Below are positions 34,111 through 43,172 of a DNA stretch of 64,000 nucleotides, piece after piece. Position 1 is the stretch's first letter. Each line of letters starts with the position of its first letter. Source of the DNA: Paracoccaceae bacterium (lineage in GTDB: Bacteria > Pseudomonadota > Alphaproteobacteria > Rhodobacterales > Rhodobacteraceae). A program made the translations under genes and the position numbers. The stretch is taken from contig WKFI01000021.1 of the NCBI GenBank assembly GCA_014872875.1, positions 124,001 through 188,000 of the forward strand, given 5' to 3'. The notes under the pieces are model-generated. The model did no database searches, was not told where the DNA came from, and saw only the letters and a program-made list of their open reading frames with translations.

Positions 34111-34554
34111 GTGAGGATTTCCGTTCAGGAAGAACCGTTTGATCTGGGGGTTGAGGCTGAAGAATTTGCTAAGGGCGCCGATGAGGTTGGCGCGGTCGTC
34201 ACTTTTACCGGCGTTGTACGCGACAGTGATGCAGGCGGGATGCAGGTGATGGAGATCGAACACTACCCCGGCATGACTGAAAAGGCTTTGACCCAGATAG
34301 CCCAAGAGGCCGTTCAGCGCTGGTCCTTGGGAGACGTGCTGGTGATCCATCGCCATGGCAGGTTGCGGCCCGGGGATCGGATCATGATGGTGGCCACGGC
34401 GGCTCGCCATCGTAAGGCTGCGTTCGAGGCGGCGGAGTACCTGATGGATTATCTGAAATCCCGGGCTCCGTTCTGGAAGAAAGAGATCTCCGCTGATACG
34501 GCGGATTGGGTCGCTGCCAAGGACGAAGACGAAGACGCGTTGTCCCGCTGGTAA
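34111..34554 (+). CDS. moaE: Molybdopterin synthase catalytic subunit
   Basis: 147 residues, GTG start at 34111 preceded by GGAGG. Family motifs: GAVVTFTGVVRD, EHYPGMTEKAL, HRHGRLRPGD and the catalytic Lys segment APFWKKE (the Lys that contacts the MoaD C-terminus). Converts cyclic pyranopterin monophosphate to molybdopterin with sulfur from MoaD. Last plus-strand gene before a convergent junction; a dispersed repeat follows its stop. Confidence 0.96.
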   Translation: MRISVQEEPFDLGVEAEEFAKGADEVGAVVTFTGVVRDSDAGGMQVMEIEHYPGMTEKALTQIAQEAVQRWSLGDVLVIHRHGRLRPGDRIMMVATAARHRKAAFEAAEYLMDYLKSRAPFWKKEISADTADWVAAKDEDEDALSRW

Positions 34555-34557
34555 ATT

Positions 34558-34620
34558 GTGCGCCTGCGGCGCGCAGGTTGTCTCGTCGTTGCCCTTCGGG
34601 CGCCTCCTCGGGGATTGGCG
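34558..34620. repeat. Dispersed 62-63 bp repeat, copy 1
   Basis: Begins three bases after the moaE stop. It shares GTGCGCCTGCGGCGCGC, then TCTCGTCGTTGCCCT and CGGGCGCCTCCTCGGG with the element at 63185-63246, in the same order and spacing (six-base variable linker, one substitution and one indel). Internal dyads suggest it folds as RNA. The remaining 140 bp of this convergent gap carry no supported gene. Confidence 0.8.
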
Positions 34621-34763
34621 CCGGGTGACAGAGAGCTTTACTTGAATGGCCGCGGCAAGACGCGAGGTGCGTTTGCGCGGCGCCTTGGCACACTGTCCGT
34701 GATAGAGCCCCGCGATGCGGCCCCTCGGGGCAGGACCAGAGCGCGGGAGCTGTTTGTGTCGGT

Positions 34764-35078
34764 CTATGTGTTCAGCCGGGCGCGCAGCTCTTCGGCTTCC
34801 TGACGCGCATCGCGCAGCCCGTCCATGGCAGCACGCAATTCGGCTTCGGTCTGGGTGAGCTGGTTCGTCAGCTCGGCCTCACGCTGTTGCAGGTAGGTGA
34901 TTGCCTGATCGCGGGTTTCTTCGGCTTCGTGCAGCTCCTGGCTCATCCGGTCCAGATCGGCCACGTCGCTTTGGCGTACACGGGTAAATCGATGGACCAG
35001 CCAGTTCGCAAACCACCCCAGCGCGAACGCCACGAACAGGATGATTGCGGTTGTGATGATGAACTCAGTCCTGTTCAT
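34764..35078 (-). CDS. Small membrane-anchored coiled-coil protein
   Basis: 104-residue protein: one N-terminal membrane helix (residues 7-28), a short basic stretch, then a long charged heptad-like helix to the C-terminus (about 40-104, rich in Glu, Leu, Arg and Gln). It recalls LapA/YtxH-like small proteins but I assign no family. Its ATG overlaps the last 14 bp of the upstream OmpA-domain gene, so the two are coupled; GGAGACC lies before it. A possible role is organising the envelope near the OmpA-domain protein. Confidence 0.8.
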   Translation of the reverse strand: MNRTEFIITTAIILFVAFALGWFANWLVHRFTRVRQSDVADLDRMSQELHEAEETRDQAITYLQQREAELTNQLTQTEAELRAAMDGLRDARQEAEELRARLNT

Positions 35079-37116
35079 TTCCGGTCTCCTGTGTGGCGTT
35101 TTCCGGCGCAGTTTCAGGGGCGTCCACCGTGTCGGTTTCAGCTTCGGTCGTATTTGCGCCGTCGTCTGGGCTTTCGCCTGCTTCGCCGTCCTGCGTTGTG
35201 ATGTCAGCCTCGGCCTCTTGCTCGGAAGCGCTTTCGTCCTGCTGCGAGACCTGGGTTTCGGCGTCTGATGCAGCTTCGCTCGATGCGCCTTGCGCGGCGG
35301 CGACATCGGGGCGGATAAGCCAGAATTCGATGCGCCGGTTGGCTTCACGCCCTTCTTCGGTGTCGTTGGGAGCGATCGGGCGGCTTTCGCCATATCCAAC
35401 GGCAGCCAAGGCTGCTGTGCGAACACGCCGGGAGCGCAATTCGTTCAGAACCGACTGAGCGCGGGCCTGGCTGAGCTGTTGGTTCATTTCCTCACGACCT
35501 TGGCTGTCCGTATGACCCTGAATTTCCATTCGGATCGGTCCGCAATCCTGAAGCAGATCGGCGATGGCGTTCATCGTATCGAAAGACGCAGCCGAAACAG
35601 TGGCAGATCCGGGGTCGAAAGCAATCTTGGACGCAGTCTGGATCTCGGCAATGCGTGCTTCGCACAGCTCGGGGTCCGGGGCCTTGTCTTCGGGTTCGGG
35701 CGGTGGACGGAAGGTGATCTCGAGGTCGAAGGTCTCTGCCTCGCCCAGCTTGTCGGAAAGCAAGCGTGCCACTTGAGCGCTGACTTCTTCGCGCTGGCTG
35801 ATACCCCAGACTTCCATGTGGTCGGGGGTGACGCGGAGATAGCCGTTCTTCAGATGAGACAGTGCTTCGATCCCGGTCAGCACTCGAACAGGCCAGTCGA
35901 TCGGCATGTCGGAAACCACGCGTGCGGCCGTATAGACGTTTTCGACACCGAACCTGGCCTGAGCATAGCTTTCGGCCATGGTCTTGAGGTTGTCATCATT
36001 GACCCGACCACGCAGCTGAACCAGGCCTTCCGGGCTGAGTGTGGCGGTGAATTCGGGGACAACGTTGGTTGCGCTGTCATCTGCAGGCACTGGGAGCACG
36101 GCGTGCAGGGCAAAGACCTCGGGCAGGGCGGTTTCCAGTTCACCAACGACCCGTTCGAACAATGCGTCCTCGGTGCCCTCGGCGGCGACCAGTGTGATAT
36201 CGGCGTTTGAGATCGTGACATTACCACCGCCTATTTTGGAGAGCGCGGAGATGCTTTCCACAGCAGCGGTAGACCAATTCGGTGATGGTACGCCCATGCC
36301 AATGACACAAGTGGCTGGCGCGGCCAGACCGGCGTCTTGGGCGGCGGCCAGGATACGCTTGCGCGAGGTTTCACTCTCGGCGGAACAGGCATCGAAACGT
36401 CCGCCTGCCTCGTCAAGAATGAAGCGCAGAATGAACGGCGTGATCACAGGGCGCGGGGCGGCGATATCCAGTGACAGGCGCAGGCCCGGAGGGGCTGCGC
36501 GAGTGAGCCGGGCGGTCAGCGCGTCTTTCTCTTCGCGGCTGTCGGCAATGGCGGTAACCGTTACCTGACCTGCAGCGACCGAAATCTTGGAACGGGGTAG
36601 TTCGCGCAAGGCGACCAGAGAGAAACCGATGGCGTCCTCCCAACCGCGCGGGATGGGATAGGAGGCATATTCGATAAGGTTGGCAAACGAATTGCCTCGG
36701 GCGATGTCCTGCAAGTTCTCAACCAGAGCTTCCTTGTCGGATTGACTGGGTAGCAGGCCGATGATTGTGATGCCCGAATCGTTACGCAGGATTTCGGCCG
36801 AAAACGCGGGCGCGACCGGTCCGCCGGATGGGGCGATCTGCATCTGGTCAATGATGCGGGCCGCGTCCACAACCCCCCCAGTCAATGAGATCGCCGTAAA
36901 TCGAGTCGCCTCATCCGCTGCGACGCCTGACAGGATCACCTGCAATCCGTTGGCTGAGACTTCAGCCCAGCCGTGATCGGCGGCGTCCAGGGTACGGCGT
37001 ACGGCGATCTCGGTATTGTCCTCGATCGCGGTGACCGCGAAGCTGGCGGTTAAGAGGCTCAGACCCGCTGCTAGGGCAAAGCTGGAGGCGGCAGTGACGA
37101 GAAAAGAAATGCGCAT
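35065..37116 (-). CDS. Large OmpA-domain envelope protein with acidic tail
   Basis: 683-residue exported protein. Signal peptide about residues 1-30 (SLLTASFAVTA). The middle 400 residues contain repeated BON-like modules of about 70-80 residues (GLQVILSGVAADEATRF; ITIIGLLPSQSDKEAL; VQLRGRVNDDNLK), with cysteine-containing linkers. A peptidoglycan-binding OmpA domain follows at about 500-610 (IQGHTDSQGREEMNQQLSQAR, GYGESRPIAPNDTEEGRE). The last 70 residues are very acidic (E/D/T/A-rich) and likely disordered. Starts ATG 37116. Periplasmic, bound to the wall. Specific role unknown. Confidence 0.85.
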   Translation of the reverse strand: MRISFLVTAASSFALAAGLSLLTASFAVTAIEDNTEIAVRRTLDAADHGWAEVSANGLQVILSGVAADEATRFTAISLTGGVVDAARIIDQMQIAPSGGPVAPAFSAEILRNDSGITIIGLLPSQSDKEALVENLQDIARGNSFANLIEYASYPIPRGWEDAIGFSLVALRELPRSKISVAAGQVTVTAIADSREEKDALTARLTRAAPPGLRLSLDIAAPRPVITPFILRFILDEAGGRFDACSAESETSRKRILAAAQDAGLAAPATCVIGMGVPSPNWSTAAVESISALSKIGGGNVTISNADITLVAAEGTEDALFERVVGELETALPEVFALHAVLPVPADDSATNVVPEFTATLSPEGLVQLRGRVNDDNLKTMAESYAQARFGVENVYTAARVVSDMPIDWPVRVLTGIEALSHLKNGYLRVTPDHMEVWGISQREEVSAQVARLLSDKLGEAETFDLEITFRPPPEPEDKAPDPELCEARIAEIQTASKIAFDPGSATVSAASFDTMNAIADLLQDCGPIRMEIQGHTDSQGREEMNQQLSQARAQSVLNELRSRRVRTAALAAVGYGESRPIAPNDTEEGREANRRIEFWLIRPDVAAAQGASSEAASDAETQVSQQDESASEQEAEADITTQDGEAGESPDDGANTTEAETDTVDAPETAPENATQETGNEQD

Positions 37117-37190
37117 GGGCAGTCAGGGTAGTCCCCAGGGTCTTCGGTCGTGAGTGATCCTGTCATATAGATCAGATTGCGAGGGTTCAA

Positions 37191-38153
37191 TCACGCGAAG
37201 AGCGCTCCCAAGAAGAAGATGAGCGGAATAAGGCCGGTATCCCGGTTGACGCGAAAGAGTTTCAGCAGCGTATCGTTGTTTTCGATATCCAGTGCTCTGA
37301 GCTGCCAAGTCAGATGCCAGCCCATCGCCCAAGGGCCGGCCAGTGCCAATACAAGCGCCAGCACGGAGCCGTTGGGCATCACCGCCCAGATCACCGCCAG
37401 TCCCATCAGGCAGACAATGGTAACAAGGAAGCGGCGCAACCAGCGTGGCGTATCGGTGCCAAAAAGACGTGCCGTGGACTTAATGCCGATCAGGGCGTCA
37501 TCTTCGGTATCCTGATGGGCATAGATCGTGTCATAGAACAGGGTCCAGGCGATGCCCGCGAGGTACAGCATGACTGCTGGCCAATGCAGCGCTCCGGCAT
37601 GCGCGGTCCAAGCCAGCATTGCGCCCCAGTTAAAGGCGAGGCCCAGAAAGACCTGAGGCCACCAGGTGAACCGTTTGGCAAAAGGATAGATGGCAACCGG
37701 CAGCAGCGACAGCACACCAAGGGCAATGGCAGCGCGGTTGAAGGTGAGGAGAATCGCCAGCGCGAGCAGGCACTGGATCGCCATCCACAACAACGCCTGT
37801 TTCACCGACACTTGTCCCGATGGGATCGGGCGAGAGCGCGTACGTTCGACGCTGCCGTCAAAATTGCGATCGGTAATGTCGTTCCAGGTGCAGCCCGCAC
37901 CACGCATCAACCAAGCACCAGCGGCACAACCAATCGCAATCCAAAGATCCTCCCATCTGGGGTTTTGATTCCATAGCATTGCCAAAGCCAATCCCCACCA
38001 ACAGGGGATCAGAAGGAGCCAGGTGCCAATCGGTCGATCCGCGCGGCTGAGCCTCAGATACGGGCGGCTCCAGGCCGGGGCCTTGGTATCGACCCAGTTT
38101 CCGGAAACTGCATCTGCGACCTGACCATCTGGTGTTGGGGCGTTGCCTTGCAT
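37191..38153 (-). CDS. ubiA: 4-hydroxybenzoate polyprenyltransferase
   Basis: Membrane prenyltransferase (320 residues, nine hydrophobic segments) that adds the polyprenyl chain to 4-hydroxybenzoate in ubiquinone synthesis. Both Asp-rich motifs are present: NDITDRNFD (in GCTWNDITDRNFDG) and DTIYAHQDTEDD. The ATG at 38153 is 12 bp from the divergent rsmE start, so the two share an extremely short promoter region. The N-terminal 30 residues before SRPYLRLSRADRPIGTWL are a hydrophilic extension. Confidence 0.95.
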   Translation of the reverse strand: MQGNAPTPDGQVADAVSGNWVDTKAPAWSRPYLRLSRADRPIGTWLLLIPCWWGLALAMLWNQNPRWEDLWIAIGCAAGAWLMRGAGCTWNDITDRNFDGSVERTRSRPIPSGQVSVKQALLWMAIQCLLALAILLTFNRAAIALGVLSLLPVAIYPFAKRFTWWPQVFLGLAFNWGAMLAWTAHAGALHWPAVMLYLAGIAWTLFYDTIYAHQDTEDDALIGIKSTARLFGTDTPRWLRRFLVTIVCLMGLAVIWAVMPNGSVLALVLALAGPWAMGWHLTWQLRALDIENNDTLLKLFRVNRDTGLIPLIFFLGALFA

Positions 38154-38165
38154 ATGTAAGCTCTC

Positions 38166-38891
38166 ATGAGTGCGAAAGTCAGGCTGTATGTAGATCACCC
38201 GCTGGGTGCGGGGCAATCGGTTCCTTTGGATCGGGATCAGGCGCATTACCTGTTTGGGGTGATGCGCCTGGCGGTGGGGGCCCGGGTGGCATTGTTCAAC
38301 GGAAAGGACGGGGAATGGCTGGCGGAAGTGGCCGAGGCCGGCAAACGGGGCGGTTCGTTGACCTGCGAAGAACAGACCCGATCCCTGCAGATGCCGCCTG
38401 ACTTGTGGTTGATCTTTGCACCGATCAAGAAGGCGCGCACCGATTTCATCGTTGAAAAAGCCGCCGAAATGGGGGCTGCGCGCATCGTGCCGGTGCAGAC
38501 CGAGTTTACCAATTCGGAACGCATTCGACAGGATCGGTTGCAGGCCCATGCGGTTGAAGCGGCCGAACAATGTGGCGGCACCTTTGTGCCCGAGGTTGCG
38601 GATCTGGTGAAGCTCAACCGCCTGTTGGATCAATGGCCCGAGGGGCGGCAGTTGATGTTCTGCGATGAGGCCGAGGTGGGATCGGCCTTGCGCTTGGCCT
38701 CGGCCGAGAAAGGACGGCCCTGGGCAATTCTGATTGGGCCCGAAGGTGGGTTCTCCGAAGCTGAACGCAGCCGATTGAAAGCGTTGCCCTTTGCTCATGT
38801 AGTCAGCCTCGGGCCGCGAGTGTTACGGGCCGACACGGCGGCAGTGGCGGCGATGACCGTCTGGCAGCAGGCTTTGGGAGACTGGCAATGA
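38166..38891 (+). CDS. rsmE: 16S rRNA m3U1498 methyltransferase
   Basis: SPOUT-class methyltransferase, 241 residues. N-terminal PUA-like part (HYLFGVMRLAVGARVALFNG), then the knotted domain with KKARTDFIVEKAAEMGA, NSERIRQDRL, AAEQCGG and the SAM loop LIGPEGGFSEAE followed by SLGPRVLRADTA. It modifies U1498 of 16S rRNA in the 30S subunit. Its stop overlaps the GNAT start by ATGATG. Divergent from ubiA. Confidence 0.96.
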   Translation: MSAKVRLYVDHPLGAGQSVPLDRDQAHYLFGVMRLAVGARVALFNGKDGEWLAEVAEAGKRGGSLTCEEQTRSLQMPPDLWLIFAPIKKARTDFIVEKAAEMGAARIVPVQTEFTNSERIRQDRLQAHAVEAAEQCGGTFVPEVADLVKLNRLLDQWPEGRQLMFCDEAEVGSALRLASAEKGRPWAILIGPEGGFSEAERSRLKALPFAHVVSLGPRVLRADTAAVAAMTVWQQALGDWQ

Positions 38892-39733
38892 TGCGCGAAG
38901 CAGTGCCTGCTGACGCAAAGGCCATCGACGCGTTTCTGGCGGAATATGCCGAAAGCTCCATGTATCTTCGGGGCAATCTTGCACGGCACGGGATCGGTTT
39001 TGGCGACGATGATCATTCGACCCGGTTCTTTCTGGTTGGAGAGGGCCGTGTCGAAGGCGTTCTGGGGATCACAAAAAGCGGGTATTTGATGGCACAGGTG
39101 CCGGGCCTCACCGAAGACGTGGCTGGGAGCTTTCTGCATCTGATTGCCGATCGACCAGTAATGGGTATGACCGGGGTATCCCAGCAGGTCGAAACTGTTC
39201 TGACTGTGGCCGGCCTGCAGGACGCAACCTTCCAGCTGCGCCACGACGAACCGCTTTACCGGCTGGATCTGAACGACTTGCCGGAGGAGCCGGAACCCTG
39301 CCGTCCGATGACCGCAGTAGATTTGGACCTTCTGGTGCCTTGGTTTGCTTCCTATCTCGTGGATACGGGGCAGGCGGATGCGGCCAAGGCAGCCGAGATG
39401 GCCCCTGACCGTGCGCGGGCTGATCTGGCCGGGCGGCGGGTACAGTTGCTGATTGAAGACGGGCGACCGGTTGCCATGGCCAACCTCAACGCTGTTGTGG
39501 GCTCGCATGTGCAAGTCGGCGGTGTTTATGTGCCCACTGAAACGCGCAGTGCAGGGCTGGGCCGTCGGGTGACCATCGGGCTTTTGCAGAATGCGCGCCA
39601 ATACAGGGCCAATACTGCTGTTCTGTTTGCCAACAATGCTCCGGCCGCCAGCGCTTATGAAGCGATCGGGTTCGAACAGATCGGTTGGTACGGGATCGCA
39701 TTGTTGGCCCAACCTGAAAGGCTGAGCGTATGA
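38888..39733 (+). CDS. GNAT-family N-acetyltransferase
   Basis: 281-residue acetyltransferase with a longer N-terminal GNAT-like half and a C-terminal catalytic half; the acetyl-CoA motif is the VGGVYVPTETRSAGLGRR block (R/Q-x2-G-x-G/A in RSAGLG). SAYEAIGFEQIGWY is the usual C-terminal strand. Acceptor unknown. Coupled to both neighbours by stop-start overlap, so it belongs to the rsmE-to-AhpD series. The two-lobed form is common in Rhodobacteraceae. Confidence 0.87.
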   Translation: MMREAVPADAKAIDAFLAEYAESSMYLRGNLARHGIGFGDDDHSTRFFLVGEGRVEGVLGITKSGYLMAQVPGLTEDVAGSFLHLIADRPVMGMTGVSQQVETVLTVAGLQDATFQLRHDEPLYRLDLNDLPEEPEPCRPMTAVDLDLLVPWFASYLVDTGQADAAKAAEMAPDRARADLAGRRVQLLIEDGRPVAMANLNAVVGSHVQVGGVYVPTETRSAGLGRRVTIGLLQNARQYRANTAVLFANNAPAASAYEAIGFEQIGWYGIALLAQPERLSV

Positions 39734-40257
39734 GTTTCATCCGCCCTGAAGCCAAAGCCGCCCTTTGGCGGGTTAGGGAGATCTTGGCCGGATTCGGGCT
39801 GTCTGCACTGGGCCTGTATTGGGTGGTTGGCCCGCAGGGATTGTTGGGTTTGATGGGGGGGGCGATGCTGCTGCTTGGGGCCATCACCACGACTATCGGC
39901 ATTCAACGTGCACGGTTCCGCATGGGGGTGGGCGGCCCCGGTGTGGTACAGGTGGACGAAGGCCAGATCTCGTATTTCGGGCCGCTGACAGGTGGTGCGG
40001 TCGCATTGTCCGAGCTTGAACGGCTGGTGCTGGACCACACCTCGCGTCCCGCTCATTGGGTGCTCGACAGCCCCGGTCAACCCAGCCTGCATGTGCCGGT
40101 GAACGCAGAAGGTAACGAGGCACTGTTTGACGCGTTTAGCGCCCTGCCAGGGCTGAGGACCGAACGGATGCTTGCTGAAATGCGGCGCTCGGGTCCTCAC
40201 CAGGTTGTCATCTGGGAAAGGGTCCCGGAATCCCGCCCTCTGCACAGGCTGCATTGA
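39730..40257 (+). CDS. Membrane protein of unknown function
   Basis: 175-residue protein with two adjacent hydrophobic helices (about 19-37 and 42-58) and a soluble C-terminal half of about 115 residues that looks PH-like in strand pattern (VVQVDEGQISYFGPLTGGAVAL, SELERLVLDH). Its start overlaps the GNAT stop by ATGA. No known motif is recognisable. The conserved context between rsmE/GNAT and gshA suggests housekeeping. Confidence 0.78.
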   Translation: MSFIRPEAKAALWRVREILAGFGLSALGLYWVVGPQGLLGLMGGAMLLLGAITTTIGIQRARFRMGVGGPGVVQVDEGQISYFGPLTGGAVALSELERLVLDHTSRPAHWVLDSPGQPSLHVPVNAEGNEALFDAFSALPGLRTERMLAEMRRSGPHQVVIWERVPESRPLHRLH

Positions 40258-40320
40258 CACTGGCGATGATTCCGCCCACGACTGACCGTTCAAGATGAAT
40301 GAACAGCACGGAGCAAGCCC

Positions 40321-41691
40321 ATGTCGATCCCTCAGTCCGGCGGCGGGCCGATCGAACGCCACGAACAGCTGGCGGAGTATCTGGAAGCGGGTTGCAAGCC
40401 GCGCGAAGACTGGCGCATCGGGACCGAGCACGAGAAGTTCGGGTACTGCAAGGACACGCTGAAACCCCTGCCTTATGAAGGGCAGAGGTCTATTTTGGCG
40501 GTGCTGGAAGGGCTTAGGGATCAGCACGGCTGGGCTCCGTTGGAAGAAGGCGGCAAGCTTATTGGCTTGGAAAAGGACGGGGCCAATGTCTCGCTCGAAC
40601 CTGGCGGGCAGTTGGAGTTGTCCGGCGCTCCGCTGGAAACGATCCACGAAACCTGTGACGAGGTGAACCAGCACCTGAAGGACGTGAAAGACATCGCCGA
40701 CAAGATCGGCGTGGGTTTCATTGGCCTCGGCGCCGCTCCGATCTGGAGCCATGAACAAATGCCCGTGATGCCCAAGGGCCGTTACAAGCTGATGACCGAC
40801 TACATGGATCGGGTCGGCACGATGGGCAAGACCATGATGTACCGGACCTGTACCGTACAGGTAAACTTGGATTTTGCCTCCGAAGCGGACATGGTCCAGA
40901 AACTGCGTGTGGCGCTGGCGCTGCAGCCGGTTGCCAATGCTTTGTTTGCCAACTCGCCTTTCCTGGATGGAAAGCCCAACGGTGTGAAATCCACCCGGGG
41001 TCTTGTCTGGCGTCACCTTGATGACGCGCGTACCGGCATGTTGCCCTTTGTGTTCGAAGAAGGCTTTGGATTTGAAGGTTGGGTGCAATACGCGCTCGAT
41101 GTGCCGATGTACTTCGTCTATCGCGACGGCAAGTATATCAATGCTCTGGGTATGTCCTTCCGCGACTTCCTCAAGGGCGAATTGCCAGCCTTGCCGGGCG
41201 AAACTCCGACGCTCAGCGATTGGGCCGATCACCTGACGACGGCCTTCCCCGAGGCGCGGATCAAGAAATTCATGGAAATGCGCGGCGCCGATGGGGGCCC
41301 TTGGCGGCGTCTTTGCGCGCTGCCCGCGTTTTGGGTTGGCTTGATGTATGATCAATCCTCGCTCGATGCGGCGTGGGATCTGGTCAAGGGCTGGGATGCG
41401 GAAACCCGCGAAGCGCTGCGCGTCGCAGCATCAGAACAGGCGCTGCAGGCGCAGGTGGGCGGCATCAACATGCATGACCTGGCCCGCGAGGTTGTTGCAA
41501 TCTCCGAAGCCGGTTTGAAAGCGCGCGCCAAACCCGGTGCAGGGGGGCTGGTCCCGGACGAGACCCATTTTCTGAATGCTCTCAAGGATAGCATCGAAAA
41601 CGGCAAGACGCCGGCTGACGAATTGCTGGATCATTACCACGGTGATTGGGACGGGGATCTGACCCGGATCTATTCGGAGTACAGTTATTGA
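40321..41691 (+). CDS. gshA: Glutamate-cysteine ligase (plant/alphaproteobacterial type)
   Basis: First enzyme of glutathione synthesis, ATP-dependent. 456 residues of the type shared by plants and alphaproteobacteria. Motifs: IGTEHEKFGY near residue 37 (substrate and metal-binding), SLEPGGQLELSG, YMDRVGTMGKTMMYRTCTVQVNLDF, RGLVWRHLDDARTGM and TAFPEARIKKFMEMRGADGGPW. An upstream 63-bp gap separates it from the previous gene; a ribosome site GAGCAAG is weak. The AhpD-like gene overlaps its stop. Confidence 0.97.
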   Translation: MSIPQSGGGPIERHEQLAEYLEAGCKPREDWRIGTEHEKFGYCKDTLKPLPYEGQRSILAVLEGLRDQHGWAPLEEGGKLIGLEKDGANVSLEPGGQLELSGAPLETIHETCDEVNQHLKDVKDIADKIGVGFIGLGAAPIWSHEQMPVMPKGRYKLMTDYMDRVGTMGKTMMYRTCTVQVNLDFASEADMVQKLRVALALQPVANALFANSPFLDGKPNGVKSTRGLVWRHLDDARTGMLPFVFEEGFGFEGWVQYALDVPMYFVYRDGKYINALGMSFRDFLKGELPALPGETPTLSDWADHLTTAFPEARIKKFMEMRGADGGPWRRLCALPAFWVGLMYDQSSLDAAWDLVKGWDAETREALRVAASEQALQAQVGGINMHDLAREVVAISEAGLKARAKPGAGGLVPDETHFLNALKDSIENGKTPADELLDHYHGDWDGDLTRIYSEYSY

Positions 41692-42179
41692 GCCAGCGGA
41701 TTCCGTCTGTTGCGGCTGAGGATCAGACAGAAGCTCAGAGTGTGGCATTGCGCAGAGTTCGGGCCGCTTGGGGGCGCGACCTCAACATATCTAATGCAAT
41801 GGCGCACAACCCCACGGTGCTGGAAGGGTTTCTGGCGTTCTGGATCGCCTTGGACAAGTGTGGACTGTCTGCCGAAGATCGGGAAGTGATCTGCATGGAT
41901 ATGGCGGTCCAGAACGGCTGCCATTACTGTGTCCCGGCCCATCTGAACATGTCCCAGACACGCGGCGTGGATATGGAGATCATCACCAGCATCGCCAAAG
42001 GTGAGCTGCTGGAGGGCGACACCCGCCCGGCAAAGTTGCAACGCCTGACCCGACGTTTGGTCGCTGAAGGCGGGCAATTGGTCGCGATCCTGGCCGAGAT
42101 TGCCCATTGTCATTTCACCAATAGCTTCAACCGTTTGGCGCAGACCGAACCGGACGCCCATTTCCCACCAACGCTTTGA
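41688..42179 (+). CDS. AhpD-like carboxymuconolactone decarboxylase family protein
   Basis: About 163 residues of the AhpD-like alpha-helical fold. The redox/catalytic pair CHYC is in VQNGCHYCVPAH. The C-terminal FTNSFNRLAQTE matches peroxidase-related AhpD proteins. No ATG exists before the domain: I use the TTG at 41688, which overlaps the gshA stop (TTGA) and gives the start SQRIPSV; this is inferred. A redox role next to gshA is sensible (alkyl hydroperoxide or thiol-peroxide metabolism), unproven. Confidence 0.8.
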   Translation: MSQRIPSVAAEDQTEAQSVALRRVRAAWGRDLNISNAMAHNPTVLEGFLAFWIALDKCGLSAEDREVICMDMAVQNGCHYCVPAHLNMSQTRGVDMEIITSIAKGELLEGDTRPAKLQRLTRRLVAEGGQLVAILAEIAHCHFTNSFNRLAQTEPDAHFPPTL

Positions 42180-42644
42180 CACCGATCCGGTCGAGCTCCG
42201 GTATCACCGGCTGGAGGCGTTGCCAGGTCCCTGAGTGGCCAATCTGGCGGCAAGTTCGGGTGGGCGGCTGATCGATACTTTTGCAAACATGTGATATTCG
42301 CTGCGGTCGCGTTTCAGACAGGCATGCCGCTCCGAGACCCCGCGCTGGCCTTTCTCGATGCCTCACGTGTAGGTGGCGTCCCGATGGGTTCCTTGCCGCG
42401 AAACCGGTGTCATGCATTGTGCGGCAAGCCGTTCCAAGCGCAGGAGCGCGACAATCCCAGCGTCTCGAAAAACTTATCTGCTGTCACTGGCCTGAGGGTG
42501 ATGTGCAGAATGGGTGGATCTGATCGCCCAAGCGATTCACGCCCCGCCTTTGTCCCCTTCGTCCTACTAAGGATGAAGTTTAAAATGGCAGGGAAATGAA
42601 ATTCGTTGGTGACAGAAATGGCTGGAGGAAGCTTGCGAGGCAGG
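42180..42644. other. Gene-free stretch
   Basis: About 465 bp between the AhpD-like gene and the terminator of the YHS gene. Short open frames exist on both strands but none has a ribosome site, family resemblance or coding-like continuity. I found no tmRNA, RNase P, SRP or 6S signature. A minus-strand frame at about 42190-42345 reads like decayed coding sequence (no start, few codons) and may be a gene remnant. Confidence 0.5.
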
Positions 42645-42646
42645 AA

Positions 42647-42677
42647 AAAACCGGCAACGCGTCGCGCTGCCGGTTTT
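42647..42677 (-). terminator. Terminator after the YHS gene
   Basis: AAAACCGGCA / TGCCGGTTTT perfect 10-bp arms around an 11-nt loop. Both flanks are A/T runs, so it can end transcription in either direction. It lies 19 bp downstream of the YHS gene stop. Confidence 0.85.
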
Positions 42678-42695
42678 CCGGGTTGAGAGGTCCGG

Positions 42696-43172
42696 TTATT
42701 GCGCTTGCAGCTCTTCCGGGGTTTTATCTGCGATGTCGGTCCAGTTGGTGTCGGCCGAGTTGATGAAGCCCGGAATGTCGCCTTCCCAGCGGGCCTGAAT
42801 GTCCTGCGACAGGTTCAGGTACAGCTTGTCATCGACGATTTTCCAATGGTTCGGATCCCCGTCGAATTTGAAACCCATTGCAGTGCCGAAGGCGCAGTAG
42901 CCGCCATAGGCCGGGGCGTAGGCTTCTGGGTTGGCTTCAAACTGGGCTTTGTTCTCTTCGGACGCAAAGCGATAGGTCGCATCGTTGTAGACTGCGGTGA
43001 TCTTGTAGCTGCCCTTGGTCGGTTCGCCGGCGGTGAAATAGGCAACCGGATCATAGCCTTGCAGCGCGAGACCCGTGGATGAAGCGTTGATGTCCACGCC
43101 TGCCGCCAGGGCCGAAGTGGCCAGAGCAACCGAGAGCGCTACACCACTGATCAGAGCTTTTACCTTGTTCAT
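42696..43172 (-). CDS. Exported YHS-domain protein
   Basis: 158-residue secreted protein: signal peptide to about residue 23 (TSALAAG), then the YHS-type fold (GLALQGYDPVAYFTAGEPTKG, YGGYCAFGTAMG). The single Cys sits in the conserved GYCAFG of this family. Related proteins are implicated in metal or tungstate/molybdate handling or copper delivery, but no function is proven; periplasmic. Ends at a strong terminator and has a 229-bp upstream region containing only a hairpin and a likely promoter. Confidence 0.9.
   Translation of the reverse strand: MNKVKALISGVALSVALATSALAAGVDINASSTGLALQGYDPVAYFTAGEPTKGSYKITAVYNDATYRFASEENKAQFEANPEAYAPAYGGYCAFGTAMGFKFDGDPNHWKIVDDKLYLNLSQDIQARWEGDIPGFINSADTNWTDIADKTPEELQAQ

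Noticed and set aside
34558-34803. Plus-strand frame of about 80 codons after moaE
   Set aside because: It begins inside the dispersed repeat and overlaps the end of the coiled-coil gene on the other strand; repeat sequence explains it.
39655-41355. Minus-strand open frame of over 560 codons opposite GNAT and gshA
   Set aside because: Antisense to recognised genes, no family resemblance and no ribosome site; an artefact of high GC.
42190-42345. Minus-strand gene remnant in the 42.2-42.6 kb gap
   Set aside because: About 50 codons without a start codon; not recognisable, so not called as a pseudogene.
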